Notes under the pieces: generated by a model
The model's input: only the letters and a program-made list of their open reading frames with translations
Told to the model about the DNA's origin: nothing
Databases searched by the model: none
Shown here: positions 38,101 to 47,342 of the stretch, piece by piece
Position numbering within the stretch: position 1 is the stretch's first letter
Layout of the letters: the number at the start of each line of letters is the position of its first letter
NCBI RefSeq assembly: GCF_010725485.1
Contig: NZ_AP022598.1
Coordinates: 4,898,001 to 4,962,000 of the forward strand
Origin: Mycolicibacterium parafortuitum
GTDB taxonomy: Bacteria > Actinomycetota > Actinomycetes > Mycobacteriales > Mycobacteriaceae
DNA length: 64,000 bases
Direction of reading: 5' to 3'
Program-made: the position numbers and the translations under genes

Positions 38101-38799
38101 GGCGGCCGGACCACCGGGAACGGGCGGTGCGGGCGGGCCGCCGGCACCGACGGGCACACCGGCGGGAACAGCGGGAGCGGGTGGGAGTGGCGGCAACGCG
38201 GCGCCGCCGTCACCGAACACGGGCACACCCGGAACCGGCGGCGTCGGCACACCGGGGTTGCCGACCGGAACTCCGGCCGGAGCGCCGGGCACCGGTGGGA
38301 CCGGCGGAGTCCCACCACCGGACGGGGTCACCAGCGGACCGCCGGGGACGGGCGGCGTCGGCACGCCGGGATTGCCGACCGGAACTCCGGCCGGAGCGCC
38401 GGGCACCGGCGGAACCGGCGGAGTCCCACCACCGGACGAGGTCACCGACGGAGTCGCGGGTGTCGGCGGGACGGGAGGGGTGGAACCCGAGGACGGGACG
38501 ACCGTGGAACTCGGAGGCCGGCCCGGCACCGGCGGCGTCGCGGCCGACACCGGCCCACCGGCGGGCGGCCTCACCACCGGCGGCGCCGGCTCACCCGGGG
38601 TGGTCAGCGAACGGGCGGTATCGGTGAGCGCCTGCGGAATCTCGCCGGGGCGGGACACGATCTGCTGCAGGATCCCGACACAGGGCACGCCGCCGCGGGT
38701 CGGTTGCGCATTTGCCGCGGGACCCATCAGGGGGGCGCTCAAGAACAATCCCGCGCTGCCCATCATGACAACGACGATGCTCTTTTTCGTCCGAGACAT
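35173..38799 (-). CDS. Secreted giant Pro/Gly/Ala/Val protein made of 19-residue repeats
   Basis: A 1208-residue protein. A Sec signal (MSRTKKS, hydrophobic core, cleavage near APLMGPAANA|Q, residue 31) leads to a short unique head with Cys40 (PCVGILQQIVS). About 1000 residues of tandem 19-residue units follow, of the type VVTPPAPGxPGxPVVGxxG, and then a unique tail with Cys1166 (LLCVGTDW). I see no other cysteine. Some units diverge (TFSPPAP.., Gly/Ala-rich middle). The start has GGAG 7 nt before the ATG. There is no LPXTG, membrane anchor or catalytic motif. Antisense frames over this gene are composition artefacts. It may be an extended cell-wall or extracellular structural protein; I do not recognise a described family. 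Confidence 0.85.
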   Translation of the reverse strand: MSRTKKSIVVVMMGSAGLFLSAPLMGPAANAQPTRGGVPCVGILQQIVSRPGEIPQALTDTARSLTTPGEPAPPVVRPPAGGPVSAATPPVPGRPPSSTVVPSSGSTPPVPPTPATPSVTSSGGGTPPVPPVPGAPAGVPVGNPGVPTPPVPGGPLVTPSGGGTPPVPPVPGAPAGVPVGNPGVPTPPVPGVPVFGDGGAALPPLPPAPAVPAGVPVGAGGPPAPPVPGGPAAVPAGAALPAPPAGAPGAPVFGEAGAVAPGPGAPEAGAPMGAGAGGAGGGGGAGGPGVGGGAPVEGAAGAVPPGGAPVAAAAGEALPPVPAPGAPVFGDAGIVAPPAPPVPGLPVDGQGGVLPPPAPGSPGVPVVGDGGVVTPPAPGGPGVPTVGDGGVVTPPGPGAPGVPVVDDGGVVTPPAPGGPGVPTVGDGGVVTPPGPGAPGAPVVDEAGVVPPGTPGAPGVPTGGDASVVTPPGPGAPGTPAVNTVETFSPPAPPAPGTPSSSAIETFSPPVPPSPGTGTDSVVEISTPPPPSVPGIPSEGSTTYTTPPTPEITFNPSNAGIDIGTPPAPGTPGAPLEASANFTTPGVPGVPGTPVTSSVDVANEGGIEIPAAPIERSMTVTTPGTPGGPGAPVETGIDVATPGAPGAPGAPVETGIEVPTPGAPGTPGTPAEAGTDIVHPGAPGVPGAPVVGESGVSTPPAPGVPGVPGGGDGAVVTPPAPGVPGAPVVGESGVSTPPAPGVPGVPAGGDGAVVTPPAPGVPGAPVVGEAGVATPPAPGLPGAPIVDEAGVAAPPAAVPAGAGAPLDAAAGAVAPGGAPVFGEAGAVAPAGGAVIEGAAGAGGGAGAGGGGAGGAAVEGAAGGVGGEGAPLAAAGGGAAGDAGPAAAGIPAGGPGGVPAPGAPVFGEAGVVTPPAPGVPGGADAVPAGVVTPPAPGVPGGVDAVPAGVVTPPAPGVPGAPVVGDAGVVTPPAPGVPGGVDAVPAGAGTPPVPGVPGAPVFGEAGVVTPPTPGVPGGSTSVPGSAGTPPTPALPPGSTNTYINYPAPPVPPTPPNSTSVTAGAPGQPFPGTAGNTLTLSDLLTPPGLARTVQNTASSVMSIVPPGTPPVPGSSGAVSVSVPGVPSPIAPLAATSLSNLITPPSLTIPSIPGLPVPLPNEVPVPSDLLCVGTDWSASQGDSAATPGNVEVPRRVTTGGAPAGDRRDRWDAQ
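35700..38460 (-). repeat. 57-bp (19-codon) tandem repeat array inside the secreted protein gene
   Basis: The coding DNA has a 57-bp period. Near-identical copies recur at twice that spacing: 37508 and 37622, 36591 and 36705, and 38241 and 38355 are each exactly 114 nt apart. Copies vary in sequence but rarely in length, so selection on the 19-residue register is likely. The region around 36100-36420 and 37800-38200 is looser and Gly/Ala-rich. The boundaries are approximate. Confidence 0.85.
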
Positions 38800-39035
38800 G
38801 TGCTCCCAGTCCTTCTGCGGTCGAGCCGCGAATTACACGCGCGTAGTTACTGGGGCTTACTGAACCGACAATTCGGGGAATCGCCGACGCGACAGATGGG
38901 GTGTTATCCAACCGTTGCCAAGGAGAAGCGGTCCCGTCACCGGCACCCGGGGCGGACCGGACCTGCCGTCCGGGCCGTCGAACTGGGAAGATCGCGCGCG
39001 ACCGCCCGGTCAGCGAAGGAAAAGCCCCGCGCGGG
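38800..39035. other. Intergenic region between dosS and the repeat protein
   Basis: 236 nt upstream of the repeat protein and downstream of dosS, both on the minus strand. It should hold the repeat gene promoter. I see no clear regulatory motif. Confidence 0.35.
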
Positions 39036-40809
<1,774 letters not shown>

Positions 40810-40861
40810 CGCGTGCCCGCCCCCGGAGAGGATCGTCGGAAGTGAACCGACGGAGGTCAGG

Positions 40862-41851
40862 ATGTCAGCGCAACAGCTCCCCACCGCGACGATCGTCGAC
40901 GCGGTGACGATCGCATGCCGGGCGCCGTCCCTGCACAACAGCCAGCCGTGGCGGTGGGTCGCCACCGAGTCCACCATCGAGCTCTACGCCGACCCCGACC
41001 GGACCATCCGCGCCGCCGATGCCACCGGGCGCGAGGCGCTGATCAGTTGCGGTGCCGTCCTCGACCATTTCCGGGTCGCGATGGCCGCCGCCGGATGGGC
41101 CACCACAGTGCGGCGCCTGCCCGAACCGTCCGACCCGCACCACATCGCCAGCATCGAGTTCTCCCCCGCCGAGGTCTCTGCCGAGCACCGCCGCCGTGCC
41201 GACGCGATCCTGCTGCGCCGCACCGACCGGCTGCCGCTGAACGCCCCCGCCGACGAGGAACTCGACGACATACTGGGCAGCCCAAGCGAACACGTGACGG
41301 TCCAGATCGACACCGTCGCCGAAGACCAACGCGACCTGCTGGCCGAGACCTCTCATCTGGCCGAGGCGCTGCGCCTTTACGACACCGAGTACCACTCCGA
41401 ACTTCGCTGGTGGACCTCCGATTTCGTAGCCGACGGCGGGATACCGCGCAGCGCGCTGGTATCGGCCGCCGAGAGTGACCGGGTGGGTGTCGGCCGCATG
41501 TTCCCGGTGACCACCCAGCCCGAGCGCCGCGACCACGTCGCCGCGGACCGCGCCGGGATCGTGGTGCTGTGCACCGCCGACGACACCGCCGAGAGCGTGC
41601 TGCGGTGCGGCGAGGCGCTCTCCGCGCTGCTTCTGGACGCGACCGCGACCGGGATGGCCACCTGCACCGTCACCCACATCACCGAGATCCCCGAAGGCCG
41701 CGACGTCGTCGCGGCGGCGATCTCGACCGCGGGCATCCCGCAGGTGCTCGTCCGCGTGGGCAGGGCTCCCGCCCTCGACGCGACCCCACCGCCGACCCCG
41801 CGCAGGCCGGTATCCGAAGTGCTCGAAATACGCAGAGGTGCACCATGTTGA
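40862..41851 (+). CDS. Acg-family nitroreductase-like protein
   Basis: A 329-residue protein of the Acg (Rv2032) family, DosR-regulon nitroreductase-fold proteins induced in hypoxia. The diagnostic start RAPSLHNSQPWRW is present, followed by LISCGAVLDHFRVAM, GEALSALLLDATATGMATC and PQVLVRVGRAP. Acg in M. tuberculosis has a covered FMN site and may sequester flavin rather than reduce nitro compounds. The ATG follows GGAGG. The last 7 nt overlap the universal stress protein gene. Confidence 0.9.
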   Translation: MSAQQLPTATIVDAVTIACRAPSLHNSQPWRWVATESTIELYADPDRTIRAADATGREALISCGAVLDHFRVAMAAAGWATTVRRLPEPSDPHHIASIEFSPAEVSAEHRRRADAILLRRTDRLPLNAPADEELDDILGSPSEHVTVQIDTVAEDQRDLLAETSHLAEALRLYDTEYHSELRWWTSDFVADGGIPRSALVSAAESDRVGVGRMFPVTTQPERRDHVAADRAGIVVLCTADDTAESVLRCGEALSALLLDATATGMATCTVTHITEIPEGRDVVAAAISTAGIPQVLVRVGRAPALDATPPPTPRRPVSEVLEIRRGAPC

Positions 41852-42669
41852 ACGTTGCGGGTTCCCCGTGCATCGTCGTCGGCATCGACGGCTCCCCCGC
41901 CGCGGTCGACGCCGCGCTGTGGGCGGTCGATCAGGCCGCCGACCACAACCTGACGCTGCGGCTGGTCTATGTCGTCGACACGCACGACCAGCAGAACGTG
42001 GACCCGCAGCAGCAGGCCCGCCGACTGGCCACCGCGGACCTCGCGATGCGCTACGCGCTGACCGCGGTCGAGTCCACCGAGAAACCGGTGACCATCGAGA
42101 TGGAGATCCTGCAGGGCCGACCCGTCGAGAAGCTGCTGGAAGCGGCGGGGCGCGCGACGCTGCTCTGCGTCGGGGCGCGAGGGCTCCGGCATGCGACACA
42201 GGGCCGGATCGGCTCGACGGCCGCGGCGCTGTCGGCGGCCGCGCACTGCCCGGTCGCGATCGTGCGGGCACACCGGCCCCACAGCAGCTCCGACCGTGCC
42301 GTGGTCATCGAGATCGCCGGCCCCGCTTCCAGCGACACCGTGCTGCAGCGCGGGCTCGACGAGGCGCGCCGCAGGCACGCCCCGGTCCGGGTCCTCACCC
42401 CGGCCCGCAGCCACGCCGACGCGGCGGCGCGCTGGGAACGCCGGCTCGACGAATGGCGGCGCCGCTACCCCGATCTCGACATCAGCGCGGTACCCACCGG
42501 CGCCGACACCCTCGACTACCTCGCCGCCCACGGCGAGTCACTGCAACTGCTGGTCGCGGGCCGGCAACGCCCCGGCGGGGTCACGCCGCTGGTCGGCGCG
42601 CCGGGTAACACCGCCCTGCGCGACACCGATTGCTCGATACTGTTGTGCGAGGCGCCGCGCGCGCTGTGA
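41845..42669 (+). CDS. Universal stress protein (tandem UspA)
   Basis: A 274-residue protein with two Usp domains. The first has an intact ATP-binding set: VVGIDGSPAA, then GARGLRHATQGRIGSTAAAL with CPVAIVRA. The second is shorter and partly degenerate (GAPGNTALRDTDCSILLC). Usp proteins of this type are typical DosR-regulon members. It overlaps the nitroreductase gene by 7 nt and is followed 39 nt later by dosR, so the three probably share a promoter. Confidence 0.92.
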   Translation: MLNVAGSPCIVVGIDGSPAAVDAALWAVDQAADHNLTLRLVYVVDTHDQQNVDPQQQARRLATADLAMRYALTAVESTEKPVTIEMEILQGRPVEKLLEAAGRATLLCVGARGLRHATQGRIGSTAAALSAAAHCPVAIVRAHRPHSSSDRAVVIEIAGPASSDTVLQRGLDEARRRHAPVRVLTPARSHADAAARWERRLDEWRRRYPDLDISAVPTGADTLDYLAAHGESLQLLVAGRQRPGGVTPLVGAPGNTALRDTDCSILLCEAPRAL

Positions 42670-42708
42670 ACGAACGGTGCCGACCAGTGGAGAGCAGGAC
42701 GTCGCGAC

Positions 42709-43347
42709 ATGGTGAAGGTGTTCCTGGTAGACGACCATGAGGTGGTCCGGCGTGGGCTGATCGACCTTCTCGGCAGCGATCCCGAACTCGACGTCGTCGG
42801 CGAGGCCGGTTCAGTAACCGAGGCGATGACCCGCATCCCGGTGCTGCAACCGGACGTCGCGGTGCTCGACGTGCGGTTGCCCGACGGCAACGGCATCGAA
42901 CTGTGCCGGGACCTGCTGTCCCAGATGCCCGATCTGCGCTGCCTGATGCTGACGTCCTTCACCTCCGACGAGGCGATGCTGGATGCGATCCTGGCGGGCG
43001 CCAGCGGCTATGTGGTCAAGGACATCAAGGGCATGGAGCTGGCCCGCGCGATCAAAGAAGTCGGCGCCGGACGCTCGCTGCTGGACAACCGCGCCGCGGC
43101 GGCACTGATGGCCAAGTTGCGCGGCAAGGGCGAACGCACCGATCCGCTGTCTGGGTTGACCGAACAGGAGCGCGTGCTGCTCGACCTGCTCGGCGAGGGG
43201 CTGACCAACAAGCAGATCGCGGCCCGGATGTTCCTGGCCGAGAAGACCGTCAAGAACTACGTCTCGCGCCTGCTTGCCAAGCTCGGGATGGAACGCCGGA
43301 CGCAGGCGGCCGTGTTCGTCTCCAAACTCGACCGCCGCGCCGACTAG
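42709..43347 (+). CDS. dosR: Response regulator DosR/DevR
   Basis: A 212-residue NarL/LuxR-type regulator. The receiver domain has the acidic pocket Asp8-Asp9, phospho-acceptor Asp54 ([11 protein letters not shown]), Thr of LTSFT and Lys of VVKDIKG. The C-terminal HTH is [30 protein letters not shown], with the Lys and Asn used by M. tuberculosis DosR to contact DNA. It activates dormancy genes under low oxygen, NO or CO after phosphorylation by DosS/DosT. It follows the nitroreductase-Usp pair. Confidence 0.93.
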   Translation: MVKVFLVDDHEVVRRGLIDLLGSDPELDVVGEAGSVTEAMTRIPVLQPDVAVLDVRLPDGNGIELCRDLLSQMPDLRCLMLTSFTSDEAMLDAILAGASGYVVKDIKGMELARAIKEVGAGRSLLDNRAAAALMAKLRGKGERTDPLSGLTEQERVLLDLLGEGLTNKQIAARMFLAEKTVKNYVSRLLAKLGMERRTQAAVFVSKLDRRAD

Positions 43348-43357
43348 CTCACACCGA

Positions 43358-44347
43358 CTAGAAAAGCGGCGAACCATCCAGTGCGGTAACGACTTCCGCC
43401 AGATCACGGCGCGGCGTCGACGGCAGCGGATCGGCGTTGAGCGGAGCCCAGCCGACCCGCAGCAGCATCTGCGGATACCCGTCGGCGCCGAACACGTCAC
43501 GCCGCACCGCCTCCCGCGTGTCGGCGACCTCCAGCGGCTCGGTGACCGGGCAGCTCGCCAACCCGAGGGCGGTCGCGGTCAGCAGCACCACGCTGGTCGC
43601 CTCACCGGCGCGCAACCAGGACATGCGGTCGTCGCCCGCCGTGCCCAGGGCCAGCACGGCGGCCTTGTCGTCGTCCGGCGCGGTGTCCGGCGTCTGGTGC
43701 AGCACCCCGCCGGCGAACGCCCTGGCCGGGACCGCCCCCGCGGTACCGGCAGGCACATTCTTGGCCGGCACCCCCGCCGTCGCGGCGTACCGCCCGCTCC
43801 AGGTGGCCAACTCGGCGAGATAGCCGTGGTCGGCCCGGTGCCGGAAGGCCGCCTCGTTGACCAGCCGGGTCAGGCCTTCCAGGTCGTCGACGCGGCGCAG
43901 CGCGACACCGGCACGGGCCGCGCGCGCACCCATCAACGCGATGTCGCCTTTGGGGACCGGCCATGCGCTGTAGTAGCGACGGTCGGTCCGCCGCCGCGGG
44001 ATCGCCGCCGCCAGCGTGACGTCGAGATCGGCTGCCGGATAGGGCCGCAGCTCCAGGGATGCGAGATGGTCCGGATCGGCCGGGTTCGGCAACCGGTGCA
44101 CCTTGGGCTGCCACCCGAGCGCCGACAGCGCCACCACACAGTGATGCAGCGCCGCACCGCAGCTGAGCATCAGATCACGCGCTTCGGGGTCGGTATGGGG
44201 CAGCAACAGATCCCGGTTCGCGTACAGATGCACGCGCTGCGGCCCCAGCCGCCACTGCCACGGCTGCGAGTTGTGCACCGACGGCGCGCGATTGGCCAGC
44301 GACAGCGCCGACCGCAGCGTCTCGGTGTCCGGGAAGTGGGCGTTCAT
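43358..44347 (-). CDS. Acg-family nitroreductase-like protein (second copy)
   Basis: A 329-residue paralogue of the protein at 40862, with RAPSVHNSQPWQW, LMLSCGAALHHCVVALSALGW, PRRRTDRRYYSAWP and GEATSVVLLTATALGLASC. The ATG at 44347 is preceded by a GGGGGG tract. It converges on dosR with a 10-nt gap. A weaker DosR-like site lies 34 nt upstream, so it is probably also in the hypoxic regulon. Confidence 0.9.
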   Translation of the reverse strand: MNAHFPDTETLRSALSLANRAPSVHNSQPWQWRLGPQRVHLYANRDLLLPHTDPEARDLMLSCGAALHHCVVALSALGWQPKVHRLPNPADPDHLASLELRPYPAADLDVTLAAAIPRRRTDRRYYSAWPVPKGDIALMGARAARAGVALRRVDDLEGLTRLVNEAAFRHRADHGYLAELATWSGRYAATAGVPAKNVPAGTAGAVPARAFAGGVLHQTPDTAPDDDKAAVLALGTAGDDRMSWLRAGEATSVVLLTATALGLASCPVTEPLEVADTREAVRRDVFGADGYPQMLLRVGWAPLNADPLPSTPRRDLAEVVTALDGSPLF

Positions 44348-44380
44348 ACCCCCCAGGGTGCGCCGCGACGGCCGCGTTGT

Positions 44381-44400
44381 TGAGGGCACAAAGACCTTTA
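44381..44400. promoter_or_regulatory. Possible DosR box upstream of the second nitroreductase
   Basis: TGAGGGCACAAAGACCTTTA shares GGG, the WWAG centre and CC with the DosR consensus (about 11 of 20 positions). Its centre is about 44 nt before the start codon, which would fit a leaderless DosR promoter. It is a weak match, supported mainly by context. Confidence 0.35.
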
Positions 44401-44425
44401 TCCAGCGGCCTTTTTCCAGCGGCTT

Positions 44426-46075
44426 TTATCCAGCGGTGCGCAACCACACCGCGGTGTCCGGCGGCAGCACCGTGTCCACGCCCGGCCACGACGCCAGCGC
44501 CACCGAGGCGCCGGCCGGCAGGTCCACCGACTCGGTGCCGGTGTTGACCCAGCACTGCGCTGCACCGCGTTCGAACGCCGCCACACCCGCGCCCGTGTCG
44601 AGCCACTTCACCTCACCGGCGTCGCGCCACAGCGCGGGGCGCAGCTTCAGGGCGGCGCGGTACAGGTTCAGCGTCGAGTCGGGATCGCGGTCCTGCGCCT
44701 CGACGCTGTGCTGCGCCCAGTGTCCCGGTTGCGGCAGCCACGTCACCGCGGCGGGATCGGCCGCGAACCCGTAGGTCCTGTCCTCGTCGTTCCACGGCAA
44801 CGGGATACGACAACCGTCGCGGCCGACATCGGTGAATCCGGACTGCACCCAGGTCGGGTCCTGACGCACCTCGTCGGGAAGATCCTCGATCTCCTCAAGG
44901 GCCAGTTCCTCACCCTGGTACACGTATGCGGTGCCCGGCAGCGCCAGTTGGATCAGTGCGGCGGCGCGGGCGCGGCGGCGGCCCAGCGCGTGATCCGGTT
45001 CCTCGCCGGCCCAGCGGGCGCGTTCCCAGTCGGTCTCGATCAGATGCTCGGGCTGACTGCGGGAGAACCGCGTCACCGTCCGGGTCACGTCGTGGTTGGA
45101 CAGCACCCACGTCGGCGGTGCCCCGACCGACGCCGCGGAGCCGATCGCGTCGTCGACGACCTCGCGCAATGCGTCGGCCCGCCACGGCGAGCGCAGGAAG
45201 TCGAACTGGAACGCGGTGTGCAGTTCGTCGGGCCGCAGATACCGGGCCAGCCGCTCGTTACTGGGCACCCACGCCTCGGCGATGAAGATCCGCTCCGGGC
45301 TGTACCGGTCTGCCACCCGGCGCCACCCCCGGTAGATCTCGTGCACGCCGTCCTGATCCCACGCCGGGTGCGCGCCCTCGACCTGCAGCATGGTCTGCGC
45401 CGCGTCGGCCTGTGCGGCATCCGGCAGGCCTGCGGCCTTGATCAACCCGTGCGCCACGTCGATGCGGAAGCCGTCCACGCCCCTGTCGAACCAGAACGCC
45501 AGGATGTCCTCGAACTCGTCCCGCACCTCGCCGTTGTCCCAGTTCAGGTCCGGCTGGCCGGGAGCGAATAGGTGCAGATACCACTGACCCTTGCGCGGTC
45601 CCGTCGCGACCCGCGTCCACGCGGGGCCGCCGAACACGCTCTGCCAGTCGTTGGGCGGCAGATCTCCGTGGGCACCACGGCCCGGGCGGAAGTGGTAGCG
45701 CTCGACGGCAGCCGGGTCACCCTCGAGCGCGGCGCGGAACCACGCGTGCCGGTCGGAGGTGTGGTTGGGCACGATGTCGAGGATCACCCGGATACCGAGC
45801 CCGTGCGCCTCGGCGATCAGCGCCTGGGCCTCGTCGAGGGTGCCGTAGGCCGGTTCGATGTCTCGGTAGTCGGAGACGTCGTAGCCGGCGTCGGCCATCG
45901 GGGACGGATACCACGGGTTGATCCAGATCGCGTCGACGCCGAGCGCGGCGAGGTACGGCAGCCGGACGGCCAGACCCTTGATGTCACCGATGCCGTCGCC
46001 GTCGCCGTCGGCGAAGCTGCGGATATAGACCTGGTAGACGACGGCTGTCTGCCACCACGACGGCTCGGGTGCCAC
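44426..46075 (-). CDS. GH13 alpha-glucosidase (oligo-1,6-glucosidase / AglA type)
   Basis: A 549-residue cytoplasmic glycoside hydrolase of family 13. It has WWQTAVVYQVYIRSFADGDG at the start, DIVPNHTSD, the nucleophile in GFRIDVAHG, the acid/base Glu in FIAEAW and the third acid in LSNHD. It should release glucose from short alpha-glucosides such as maltose, isomaltose or sucrose-like sugars. The GTG at 46075 has GAGGAG at 5 nt; a longer frame crosses the operator. It is divergent from a LacI regulator and probably works with the ABC importer beyond it. Confidence 0.9.
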   Translation of the reverse strand: MAPEPSWWQTAVVYQVYIRSFADGDGDGIGDIKGLAVRLPYLAALGVDAIWINPWYPSPMADAGYDVSDYRDIEPAYGTLDEAQALIAEAHGLGIRVILDIVPNHTSDRHAWFRAALEGDPAAVERYHFRPGRGAHGDLPPNDWQSVFGGPAWTRVATGPRKGQWYLHLFAPGQPDLNWDNGEVRDEFEDILAFWFDRGVDGFRIDVAHGLIKAAGLPDAAQADAAQTMLQVEGAHPAWDQDGVHEIYRGWRRVADRYSPERIFIAEAWVPSNERLARYLRPDELHTAFQFDFLRSPWRADALREVVDDAIGSAASVGAPPTWVLSNHDVTRTVTRFSRSQPEHLIETDWERARWAGEEPDHALGRRRARAAALIQLALPGTAYVYQGEELALEEIEDLPDEVRQDPTWVQSGFTDVGRDGCRIPLPWNDEDRTYGFAADPAAVTWLPQPGHWAQHSVEAQDRDPDSTLNLYRAALKLRPALWRDAGEVKWLDTGAGVAAFERGAAQCWVNTGTESVDLPAGASVALASWPGVDTVLPPDTAVWLRTAG

Positions 46076-46095
46076 GGGAACTCCTCGGCGGGTTG

Positions 46096-46109
46096 CGTAA
46101 ACGTTTACG
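46096..46109. promoter_or_regulatory. LacI-family operator 1 (perfect palindrome)
   Basis: CGTAAACGTTTACG is a perfect 14-bp palindrome with the central CG typical of LacI/GalR operators. It lies 21 nt before the glucosidase start, in the 113-nt gap to the divergent LacI gene, where it should repress the glucosidase. Confidence 0.8.
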
Positions 46110-46157
46110 GCACCAGAGTCAGCCTTACACGCCGAAGTGTCAATCGGGGATCGCGTC

Positions 46158-46173
46158 ACGTAAATAATTACGT
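46158..46173. promoter_or_regulatory. Second inverted repeat near the LacI gene start
   Basis: ACGTAAATAATTACGT has perfect 6-bp arms (ACGTAA/TTACGT) around ATAA and shares CGTAA arms with operator 1. It lies 15 nt before the LacI start, which fits autoregulation. The spacing differs from operator 1, so binding by the same protein is likely but less certain. Confidence 0.55.
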
Positions 46174-46188
46174 TAATCTCGGCGCCTG

Positions 46189-47238
46189 ATGATCCCGAAG
46201 CAGACGGTCAACATGACCGACGTCGCGGCACGCTGCGGTGTGTCGATCGCTTCGGTGTCACGTGCCCTGCGCGGCGAACCGGGTGTATCCCCGGCCACCA
46301 GGGACCGCATCCTGTCGGCGGCGCGCGAGCTGTCCTACGTGATCTCCCCGGAGGCATCGCGGCTGTCCGGCGGACCCACGGGCCGCGTCGGCGTGGTGGT
46401 CCCGCGGGTCGACGCGTGGTTCTACTCGACGATCGTCGCCGGGATCGCCGACGAATTCGACGCGGTCGGTGTCGATCTGGTGTTGTGCACACTGCCGGAC
46501 CCGGCCGCGCGGCACCGGTTCTTCGAAGCATTGCCGTTGCGCCGCAAGGTCGACGCGGTCGTGGTGGTGTCCCTGCCACTGTCGAGCCGGGAACGCACCC
46601 GCATCGATCAGCTCGGGGTGCCCGCGGTGTTCGTCGGTGGCCACCGGGACGTCGGCGGGCGGGTGTGGGTCGGTATCGACGACGAACTCGCGGCCAGACA
46701 GGCCGTCGGGCACCTGCTGCGGATCGGCCACCGCGACATCGCGATGATCCAGGCCGGCCCGGCGGACCCCGACGACACCGACACCCCGTGGGCGACCGAT
46801 CAGGCCCGCATCGACGGGTTCCACGGGCAGATGCGCGAGGCCGGACTCACCGACCCCACCGTGGTCACGGTGAAGTGGAGCATCGACGGCGGATCCCGGG
46901 GCATGGAGGAGTTGCTGAGCCGCCCCGAGCCGCCGACCGCGGTGTTCTGCCACTCCGACGAGATCGCCCTCGGCGCACTGCGAACCTTGCGTCGCGCAGG
47001 AATCGCTGTCCCACACCAGATCTCGGTCATCGGCGTGGACGATCACCCGTCCGCGGACGTCAACGATCTGACCACCGTCGCGCAACCCGTTCGCGACCAG
47101 GGCCGCATCGCCGCACATGCGGTGCTGACCCAACTCGCCGGGGCGGCTACCGTTTCGGCGTCGTCGCAGCGGGTAACCGCTGCGACCACCCTGCCCACCC
47201 GACTGGTCATCCGAGGATCCACTGCCCCGCCGCGCTGA
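46189..47238 (+). CDS. LacI-family transcriptional repressor
   Basis: A 349-residue regulator. The N-terminal HTH reads MTDVAARCGVSIASVSRALRG, followed by the hinge (SPEASRLSGG) and a periplasmic-binding-protein-like sugar domain ending VIGVDDHPSADVNDLTTVAQP. It is divergent from the alpha-glucosidase and 104 nt upstream of a sugar ABC importer, with palindromes in front. It probably represses both sets until an alpha-glucoside, or its phosphate or hydrolysis product, binds. Confidence 0.93.
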   Translation: MIPKQTVNMTDVAARCGVSIASVSRALRGEPGVSPATRDRILSAARELSYVISPEASRLSGGPTGRVGVVVPRVDAWFYSTIVAGIADEFDAVGVDLVLCTLPDPAARHRFFEALPLRRKVDAVVVVSLPLSSRERTRIDQLGVPAVFVGGHRDVGGRVWVGIDDELAARQAVGHLLRIGHRDIAMIQAGPADPDDTDTPWATDQARIDGFHGQMREAGLTDPTVVTVKWSIDGGSRGMEELLSRPEPPTAVFCHSDEIALGALRTLRRAGIAVPHQISVIGVDDHPSADVNDLTTVAQPVRDQGRIAAHAVLTQLAGAATVSASSQRVTAATTLPTRLVIRGSTAPPR

Positions 47239-47342
47239 GACCGCTACCCCACCGAGCTTGTGAGGTGTGACACACTCTCACCGTACCGAATGTGCTGCCC
47301 GTGGCCCTCATCGGAGACCACAACTTCATAGACGAGGACGTG

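Noticed and set aside
35700..38460. CRISPR array or collagen-like G-x-y protein
   Set aside because: The 57-bp repeats are coding, contiguous and without unique spacers. Glycine does not recur every third residue, so it is not collagen.
47262..47284. CRP-like site before the sugar-binding lipoprotein
   Set aside because: TGTGA and TCACC are present but separated by 7 instead of 6 nt, and the second half is imperfect. Too weak to list.
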